Part shown: piece by piece, positions 33,600 through 40,818 of the stretch
Numbering within the stretch: position 1 is the stretch's first letter
Layout of the letters: every line of letters begins with the position of its first letter
Source: Intoshia linei
Lineage: Eukaryota; Orthonectida; Rhopaluridae
DNA length: 40,818 nt
Assembly: GCA_001642005.1 (NCBI GenBank)
Contig: LWCA01000201.1
Location: 1 to 40,818 of the forward strand
Direction: 5' to 3'
Made by a program: the position numbers and the translations under genes
The notes under the pieces: generated by a model
Seen by the model: only the letters and a program-made list of their open reading frames with translations
Told to the model about the DNA's origin: nothing
Databases searched by the model: none

Positions 33600-35945
33600 G
33601 CAAACATTTTTGTTTCAGAGAATTATACCAAAAACCAGTTTTACATTTGATACAATTGTTTTTGTTATCGCAGCTTTCACATCCGTAAAGGCAACCTATA
33701 ATAATTGTTGATTAGTTAAATATCAGGTGTCCAACTGGTTGTAATACTGTCGCCTAATCAAAGGTAATATTCTTATGCAAAAATTACTTTATTTAGTATT
33801 AATTTGGTGCCGGATAAATTTATTTTAGTGTGTTAAACTTTATTAAATTAAACTTTATTAAATTTTATATATTATAATTAAATTCTATTTAAATTATTAA
33901 CACATTATTTATCGAACTTTATTAAAACTGATTGGGAAATCCTGCACTAATGTAATGGCAATTAAATTAATTTTATTTATTATTACTTTGACATAAATTA
34001 TCCACTTGATTCCAAAAATATCCAAAAGCGTAATTTCTTCTACAATTGAGACATAAAAATTCCGTGGAATGTTTTATTTCACTACAATCTAAATGTTCTG
34101 TATAATCATGTATATTTTTTCTGAACTATAACATATTTTGTCGAAAACAAATGGATAATTATGGGAAGAACATTCCTTGCATATAGAACTGGTAATGTGA
34201 GAACATTCTATATAAATTATATTAAATATATATTTAAAAATAAATCAAATATTATAACAGTTACTGGGATTCTTGATCTCATTGTATTTTGCAATACAAT
34301 GATATTAATATACCAACAAAAATTTTAAATTTTTTGCATGTTTTTGAAATTTAGATGAATGTGTTGAAAATTTATGTTTATAAATTTAAATTCTCCAACT
34401 CGTTTGATTTATATAAAGAGGGACAATTGGGGTTTTTTATCAGTAAGATGTGAGTTTGGGAGGTTAACATTTATCTTATTATACGTGGCGGAAAAAACTG
34501 TAATTGAAATGTGCACTTTATAAAATTCTAAGACTAGTAGTTATTTCAATAAAGTGGATCACACACAAACAAAAATAGCGTAGCATATTATATAAATAAA
34601 AATTAATACGCTGACGTTGACTTAAAGTATAATTTGAATTTTTAGCAATTTCATACCAATGCAGGATAATAACCTGTCTGACCAAAAATAATTTTGATTG
34701 CATTCTGTACTAAAAATATACAATGAAAAAATGTTAAATTGATTTACCATATATTTGATTCGTAACATAACTTACAGTTTCGTGGACAGGCTATTTTTAA
34801 AGTATAAGGTATATACAAAGTATGTATGAATAAATACCGGTGCATTTATTTGTAATCCAAATTTTGTCTAAGCAGCTATTACATTGACCTTGGGCAGTGG
34901 ATATTGTACATTCTGTTTTAATATTTTATTAATATACTATATCTGATGCTGTTTTCTAAAGTGGTCCACGAATTCTGAAGGTTTATAAACTTCTAGGATT
35001 CTCGAAATTACGAAAAAAATATTCAAGAGGTTTATACTGGAAATTTTACGTGAATATTTTAGACTGCCAAAATTTCATTGGTTTGGGTCACTTCAACTTT
35101 AGTCGGATCATGAAATTATAGGAACCAGTATACATTATGTATTACAGTACATGTGTTTAAATATACCATCACAAGACCAATTGGGTTTATTCCAAAAATA
35201 TCCGGCATTACACGTTACAGTTGAGACATTGCACATTATACTGTTATTGGGACAACCTGAAATCGTACAATGAAAATTAATATACAATTATAATATTAAC
35301 TATAATAAGTTTTCCCTTCTGATTTCCACATTTTATGACACCCAGTACATTTATCTCTGGTATTTAATGGTTCTCTATCACAAAGCACCTCTAAATTTAT
35401 AAAAAATAGTCAACTTTTGTATTACTGTCGCATGTCTTTCTTTTTGTATTCCAATTTGTACCTTTACGTGATTTACAGCCAATTTCTCCCAAATTTGTAA
35501 GATTTTTGTGATCGGTTTCTTAATTAATTAATTAATAATAATGTAATAATAGTGGATTATAAAAATTTATACATTGCATCAATAAATAATAATTTACTAT
35601 AGCAGGATTTTAATTCTTCATTCCAAACAACAGATTCTTTATTTATTTGACATCTTTTACAAGAATATTCTAAAACGTTTTCATGAATTATTGAAAGAAC
35701 ATTTGAACAGTCCAAGTCTAATTTTTATATAACTACACGTTAAAATTTTAAAAATTTTATTCAAGTACTTTGACAATGATATGAATCATATTTCCATACT
35801 GTTGATTGACATGACTGACAAAGTAGCTTTTCGTTTACTAAATTTAAACAAGATATGGAATTAAAAACACAACTATTTCCATTCCAGTAGTGATTTGTAG
35901 CACCACGGCATTTTATTTTGTTATTTAGAATCACGTTTGTTAAAC
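33600..35945 (-). CDS. Cysteine-module gene, middle block
   Basis: Small exons at about 35945-35772, 35717-35598, 35525-35410, 35391-35310, 35265-35160, 34915-34840, 34790-34750, 34705-34655, 34210-34110, 34095-33990 and 33697-33600. The left-most exon is furin-like (GCLYGCESCDNKNNCIKCKT). The others follow a different plan: C, then a Leu, 5-10 residues, [LK]C-x2-C, a Tyr or Trp about six residues on, and a closing C. Examples: SCLNLVNEKLLCQSCQSTVW, LCDREPLNTRDKCTGCHKMW, DCSEIKHSTEFLCLNC, ECNQNYFWSDRLLSCI. I do not recognise this module. Cysteine pairing suggests an extracellular protein. Exon joins were not fully phased, and some modules are split by short introns. Confidence 0.6.
34378..34595 (+). 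repeat. Dispersed repeat family, 3' fragment
   Basis: TCTCCAACTCGTTTGATTTA, AAGAGGGACAATTGGGGTTT, AGTAAGATGTGAGTTTGGGA and the terminal AGCGTAGCATATTATATAA match the 3' quarter of the long copies. It lies in an intron of the cysteine-module gene. Confidence 0.7.
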
Positions 35946-36011
35946 CTATATTATTTTACATTATTAATATGCATACAGAGTTTCTTATAAATGTAAATTT
36001 TATACCTTTTT

Positions 36012-36105
36012 AATTTCAAAATAAAAATAATAAACTTCAAAACGAGAATAACAAAGTTCAAAATGATAATAGTAAACTTCAAAACGAGAATATCAAATTT
36101 AATTT
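36012..36105. repeat. Short tandem array of about 19-base units
   Basis: About four imperfect copies of AACTTCAAAACGAGAATA occur, differing at a few positions. They are non-coding, between the cysteine-module exons and the Tc1-like remnant. Confidence 0.6.
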
Positions 36106-36132
36106 ATCTGTATCAAAAGTTGCAGTTTCCCA

Positions 36133-36488
36133 CTATCTGAACAATCTTTTATACACTCTAAAAACGATACGACATGAACCTGAAAATGCAAACAATGCCG
36201 TAAATAAAGAGAAAAGAAAAAATTTTACTTTAAGGTTACTTGAATTGATTTTACGTGATTTACTTACACTGAATAAGTTTTCAATAGGATTCAAGTCAGG
36301 ACTATAGGGTAATAAGAATATTTGTTTTACATTTTCTCTTCTTAATAAAGAAATTATTTCTGCACTGGTGAAACCTAACATTATCTATTACAATAATCGG
36401 TCTGTTCTCAAATACTCTATAAATCTTACTCTTATTTAAAAATTTCAGAAAGAATCTTTGCATAATTTTAATTCTTGTAAAATTATCA
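36133..36488 (-). pseudogene. Tc1/IS630-like transposase, C-terminal half
   Basis: The translation has RPIIVIDNVRFH, matching the second catalytic Asp motif (DN..H), then IFLLPYSPDLNPIENLFS, the hallmark of the DDE_3 / Tc1-IS630 family with the third acidic residue in NPIEN. One base is missing between FH and the following TSAEI segment, so the frame is broken. Its upstream part is cut off at 36488 by the piggyBac insertion and resumes at 38992 (VEVINDNFTRIK is formed across the site). The remainder upstream is too decayed to read, with only KK- and RR-rich traces near 39000-39040. It is therefore a relic older than the piggyBac. Confidence 0.7.
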
Positions 36489-36766
36489 TTAACCCATTTT
36501 CTCCCAATGTAACCATATGGTCACACAAAAATAAAATATTAAAAAGGTGAATAAGTTTTAAATTAAACAAAGTAAATATTAATGCATAGCATATTTAGAA
36601 TCGTGTAAGCATTCACAATGTATTTTTGATGGTCATTAGGTTAATAATGTCGTAACTTAGTGTCCACAGGTAAAAACATTTTTTGTTCTGAAATAAAAAT
36701 AAAATTAAAATTAAAGATTTTTTGATCTAGGTTATGCACAACTAGGTTCAATTTTAGATAAAAAAT

Positions 36767-38556
36767 ATGGAAAATCACGACTTAACCGATGAGGATTCGG
36801 CGGACTCAGAAGATGAAACGAAAAATTTGCCATCAGTTTTGAGTGGTAATCAGTTGTGTGCTCCAGCTGAAAAAAGACACCTTGTGAATGACTCAGATGA
36901 TGAAAATGTGCCGTTATCGTATTTTTCAAATGTATCTCATTGTTTCGACTGGTATCTCTTAACAAAGAATATGTATTGTTCAGCATTTCCTGAATCTAAT
37001 TATACAAAATACAGAGGATACTCGCCCACCAAATTTTTTGAATTGTGTTTCGATGACGAAGTAGTTAACTATATTATCAATGAATCTAATATATATTCTT
37101 TTTAACAGAATTTATTGAATATACCCATAAATGTTGGAGAGTTCAAAACATTTATTGGTATACTTATTATATCCGGATATAACAATTCGCCGAGTATGTC
37201 ATCTTATTGAAGCATCAGTGATGACCTCAAAAACTTAACTATATTTAATGCAATGCGACGTAATAGATTTAACGAAATAATGAGATCCGTACACTTCAAA
37301 AACAATTTAAGTCTTAATTATGGGGATAAATATACCAAATTAAGACCACTAATATTATTACTGAAATCTTGTTTATGAAACTTTTTGTAATGTCTCAAAA
37401 TATTTCTCACGATAAATCTATGGTGGAATATTTTGGAAGACATGGGTGTACGCATACTATATTAAATAAGTCCATTCGGTTCGGCTATAAAATATGGTGT
37501 CAAAATTTAACAGCTGGTTATTTAGTCAATTTTGAACCATACCAAGGAAGCTGTAATGTTGATGAAACCAGTAAGTTTGGAAAATGCGCTGCGACAGTGC
37601 TTTTAGATTATTAAACGAGTATACCTCATACAAAATCAATTTTCCGTATACCTTTTATATAGATAATTACTTTACCACACTGCCATTAATGATAGAAATG
37701 AAATCACGTGGCTATAACAGTACTGGTACCATACGAGCTAATCGTATACCGTTTTTAAGCAAATTAACTAATAAAAAGTGAATGGCCAAAAAACCTCGTG
37801 GAACTTACGAATGCGTAATAGGTACAACAGATAAGAACAAAACTGTTTTTCTGACCAGATGGAAAGATAACGCAATTGTCATTGTTGTGTCAACATTAAA
37901 TGACTCCACACAATCTAAAAAAATTCAACGATGATGCAAAAAGGATTAATATGGATAACATATGGGAGGTACTGATAGAATGGGTCAAAACATTAACGCT
38001 TATAGAATAGGAATACGTGGTAATAAGTGGTGGTGGTGTATATTCACATGGATGCTGGATGTTGCTTTGAATAATGCATGGGTATTATGTAAAAAGAGTA
38101 GAATTAATATTACCAATCTGCATTTTAGACATAGAATAGCTATGTACTATTTAGAAAAATATGTTCTACCCCTAAAAAATAAGCGGAAAAGGTATAATTG
38201 CAATTTTTCTGAATTGAGATATGATAATACGTCTCATTTGGTTAGAAATGTTCCACACAATACAAGAAGAAGGTGTGTAATGCTAGGATGTAGTAGTGTT
38301 GGTCGCACTGAATGTTCAAAATGTGACGTAGGTTTANCCTTAAAAAATAAGCTGAAAAGGTATAATTGCAATTTTTCTGAATTGAGATATGATGATACGA
38401 CTCATTTGGTTAGAAATGTTTCACGCAATACAAGAAGAAGGTAATGTGTGTGTAATGCTAGGATGTAGTAGTGTTGGTCGCACTGAATGTTCAAAATGTG
38501 ACGTAGGTTTATGTGTAGCATGTTTCATACCATACCATACCATACAAAATAATTAA
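36767..38556 (+). pseudogene. piggyBac transposase, decayed
   Basis: The DDD motifs are still visible: the first Asp in SHDKSMVEYFGRHG, the second in TFYIDNYFTTLPLM, the third in MGGTDRMGQN. The C-terminal cysteine-rich domain is also present: ECSKCDVGLCVACFIPYH. The N-terminus is acidic (MENHDLTDEDSADSEDE). The frame is interrupted by TAA at 37103, TGA near 37208, stops near 37779 and 37932, and frame changes between the blocks starting at 37369 and 37584. Part of the C-terminal segment (from 38170) is present twice around N 38337. So it is not functional as assembled, although the ends could still be recognised by an enzyme supplied in trans (inference). Confidence 0.85.
38170..38512. repeat. 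Near-identical 170-base duplication around N 38337
   Basis: 38170-38336 and 38338-38510 differ at only a few bases plus one 7-base insertion (TAATGTG-type). A single N separates them. Because the second copy alone continues into the transposase C-terminus, this looks like two overlapping contig ends that were not merged. Confidence 0.8.
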
Positions 38557-38566
38557 GGTAAATTAT

Positions 38567-38762
38567 ACTTTTAACTAAATAATTATAATTAATATAAAGG
38601 TAAATTCATTTACATTAATTGTTAATTAATATATTTCATTTAGATATATTCAAAAATTCCATTCNACTTTTAATTAAATAATTATAATTAATATAAAAGT
38701 AAATTCATTTACATTAATTGTTAATTAATATATTTCATATAGATATATCCAAAAATTCCATT
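38567..38762. repeat. Near-identical 98-base duplication around N 38665
   Basis: 38567-38664 and 38666-38762 both run from ACTTTTAA.TAAATAATTAT to CAAAAATTCCATTC with three or four differences. A single N sits exactly between them, as in the preceding pair. Confidence 0.8.
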
Positions 38763-39065
38763 CAAAGAAATTATTTTGTATAATTATAAATAAATATATT
38801 TTCAGTTCATTTTTGTACACATATTTTCCCAACGTGACTATATGGTCACATGTAATATCTAAATAACTACTAACGCAAATTCTTTTAAATTTTGTAGGAC
38901 ATAGTTAAATGGTTCAATTAGTAAAATTCTAAAATTTTATTAAAATCGGAAAAAAAAAATTCCAAAATTGGCTTGGGAGAAAATGGGTTAATCACTTCTA
39001 CACTTGTTTTTTTCGTCGAACTTCAAATATTAATTACATTAACTAGTATTTACTTAAAAATTTGT

Positions 39066-39135
39066 ATTATTGAAAAATAAATTTATATTGTTGAAAAATA
39101 AATTTATATTATTGAAAATAAAATTTATATTTATG
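39066..39135. repeat. Tandem repeat, about three 21-base units
   Basis: The unit TTGAAAAATAAATTTATATT occurs about three times in a row with small changes, in non-coding DNA right of the piggyBac. Confidence 0.6.
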
Positions 39136-39349
39136 AGAAACAATGTATGTGATATAATTTATATACAAAATGTATATAGATGGTATTATGTAGTTACAAA
39201 CATTAAAATTATAAACGAATACTCAAGTAATATTCTCCATTCGGATAGGCGGCATTATAACCCATTCCATAGCACGAAGATGACAGTGTAACAGCACATT
39301 TCATTGCTTTGATTGAATATAAAAAGTAAATAAAATACATACGCACCAT

Positions 39350-40305
39350 AACACCGTTACCCCACTCCCTCCCAAAACATTTCAGACACCTCTGCATGAT
39401 TGACTAAAAGAATATAAACGTAATACAAACACATATTGGAATAACCAAGTCAGTTGTACAGGCATAACCTAAATATAAAACCCAGTAAAGATATTAACAT
39501 ATTAATAATATTATTTTCTAAATAAAAATTGTGAACCTGAATGAACACATATGCTAGCATCTATATCCCAATGTAATTCCTCACAAGCACCACATTGAGT
39601 TTTAGATAAATTGTGAAGGTCTTTACAAGAAAAAACTATAATTTTATGTATATATATTTCATATATAAAAACAGGTTAAGCATTTTTCACCATTCCAATG
39701 GTTTTGTAGACGTCTACATCCAATGCATTTATCAATCGTATTTAACAAACTCGAATCATAACAGTTAATTTCTAAAAAATTTATACACTATTGTATGTTG
39801 TATAAGGTAAATGTTACCATCGCGTTGAAGTTAAGGTTGCGAGTCGCGAAATATTAATACGTATATCGCGACTAAAAGTATTAAAATACCTGAATTAAAA
39901 ATCGACGTTTACCAAAGCCCCAGTAAAAATAAACTTTTTTTTTTAAAAATTATTATTGTCTTTTATGGGTGATAAAAGAGGAATCATTGCTATTTACACT
40001 GTACTATAAAATGGGTGAAGCCAGATTTCTTATTTTTTTCAAGCATATTTCTTGGGATAGCATAGTATTGTGCATCATTAAGATTAAAAGAAAATTTCAT
40101 AGATACAGTTTTGGAAAGGTACCGCTGAACAAACTTTGACCAACATAACTAAATGGAGGTCTCTTTTACGATCAGTAAAATTTTATTTTTTCAACAAACG
40201 GTAATATCAATTTATTACTATGACATGATCCATCCCAATAATGATTGTGGCAGCCAATACATTTATCTTTGGTATTTAATAATTCATCAATATCGCAATC
40301 AACAG
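39350..40305 (-). CDS. Cysteine-module gene, 5' block
   Basis: Exons at about 40305-40220, 39763-39681, 39626-39540 and a split module at 39475-39453 plus 39407-39350. Each gives the unfamiliar module: NTKDKCIGCHNHYWDGSC, NTIDKCIGCRRL..HWNGEKC, NLSKTQCGACEELHW, QRCLKCFGREWGN. The shared plan is C-x3-5-L-N-T-x-D-K-C-x-G-C-x5-W-x3-C. The same LNTRDKCTGCHKMW occurs at about 35370, which ties this block to the one at 33600-35945 across the transposon nest. No start codon, signal peptide or first exon is seen before the right edge, so the 5' end is probably outside the window. Confidence 0.6.
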
Positions 40306-40818
40306 CTTAAATAATGTATTATTAAATGTACAGTACATGATAGACATTATATGAATACAAAATTTTTATTTGTAATCTCAGCTTTAAAGATGTGCTTTCT
40401 AGGAACACTTTATCAGAAAAAAAATAATTATATATACTATAAATTATAATATAATATATAAAATAAGTATATAAATTAATTAATGTTTTATTGCTATAAA
40501 AATTATAATGTTCTTTTAATAAAAATTGAATTAAACCCAATTAGTATTTAATGTTGTAGGTTTGTCAAATACAACCTTTTTAAATCATTTTTTCAATTAA
40601 TCAAAAATCAAAAAATTTAATTGTTTCCATTAAAAAATGGTAAAACCATTATTAGCGTGCTTTATTTTAATCGTTTTATACTTTTGTATATACAAAACTA
40701 ATTAATATATTTTAATATATATTAACATATTAACATTGACATTATGAACATTAGAGTGTCCCACTTTTTTTATAGAAAAAGTATACCCCGGCAATGTTTC
40801 CCATTTACCTCAAGGGTA
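40306..40818. other. Right-edge AT-rich DNA
   Basis: No cysteine-module exon, other gene or named repeat was seen on either strand. It is probably an intron or the 5' flank of the cysteine-module gene. Confidence 0.3.

Larger units (their letters stand above)
36489..38991 (+). mobile_element. piggyBac transposon, both ends intact
   Basis: TTAA at 36489-36492 and 38988-38991 flank inverted ends CCCATTTTCTCCCAA and TTGGGAGAAAATGGG, which are exact reverse complements over 15 bases. TTAA is the piggyBac target duplication. The near-palindromic block around CCATATGG with GGTCACA (about 36513-36526) is repeated near 38837-38852 as a subterminal motif. The length is about 2.5 kb, inflated by two duplications at N bases. 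It is inserted in a Tc1-like transposase relic within the cysteine-module locus. Confidence 0.92.

Noticed and set aside
39209-39397. 62-codon minus-strand frame starting MQRCLKCFGREWGN as a separate gene
   Set aside because: Its start is better read as part of a spliced cysteine module continuing from 39475-39453; the rest is intron.
28823-40305. Giardia-type variant surface protein or a protozoan origin, because of the many CxxC repeats
   Set aside because: The neighbouring genes (CAPS, cullin-5, SMAP, TMEM50) are animal-like and intron-split, so CxxC richness alone does not indicate a protozoan.
1-40818. CRISPR arrays, bacterial operons, rRNA or tRNA genes
   Set aside because: No regularly spaced repeats, Shine-Dalgarno-led clusters or tRNA box A/box B patterns were seen; the gene structure is eukaryotic.

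Overview
The window is strongly AT-rich eukaryotic DNA. It carries intron-split genes whose introns are mostly 23 to 48 bases, far smaller than in typical animals. The recognisable proteins are metazoan: a cullin-5-like scaffold, CAPS (calcium-dependent activator for secretion), a SMAP-type ArfGAP, TMEM50, eIF2-alpha and the DNA primase large subunit. Compact AT-rich genes next to heavy DNA-transposon invasion suggest a reduced parasitic animal such as a myxozoan. An orthonectid or dicyemid is the alternative. That placement is inference. Two single N bases (38337, 38665) show that this is an assembled scaffold.

Left part (1-8.4 kb): two divergent gene pairs. PRIM2 (minus) and a cullin-5-like gene (plus) have start codons 59 bases apart. 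A SMAP-like ArfGAP (minus) and eIF2-alpha (plus) are 168 bases apart. The eIF2-alpha model is complete at 314 residues and keeps the Ser51 phosphorylation site. PRIM2 seems to stop before its iron-sulfur half, and the cullin seems to lack a recognisable neddylation end.

Middle (9.6-20.3 kb): one large minus-strand gene, CAPS. I could place 24 exons totalling about 1,320 codons. Most of its introns are tiny, but three have been inflated to 0.3-2.7 kb by miniature transposons and a dispersed repeat family.

20.3-28.8 kb: repeat-rich DNA with a decayed hAT/CGGBP1-like remnant, a complete 152-residue TMEM50 gene (plus) and two exons of a small Ly6/uPAR-like, probably GPI-anchored protein (minus).

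28.8-40.8 kb: many small minus-strand exons encode cysteine-rich modules, apparently one very large surface or secreted protein that runs off the right edge. Two module types occur: furin-receptor-like CxxC repeats at the 3' side and an unfamiliar C..L...KC..C...W module at the 5' side. Its introns host a MULE with long terminal inverted repeats, a hAT miniature element, a dispersed-repeat fragment, and a Tc1/IS630-like transposase remnant that is itself split by a piggyBac element with matching 15-base inverted ends and TTAA on both sides.

The host genes are housekeeping and secretory functions (replication, ubiquitin ligation, translation initiation, Arf trafficking, dense-core vesicle exocytosis) and do not form one pathway. 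The most unusual content is the cysteine-module gene, the 23-base intron, the truncated PRIM2, the nested transposons and the probable unmerged contig overlaps at the N bases.
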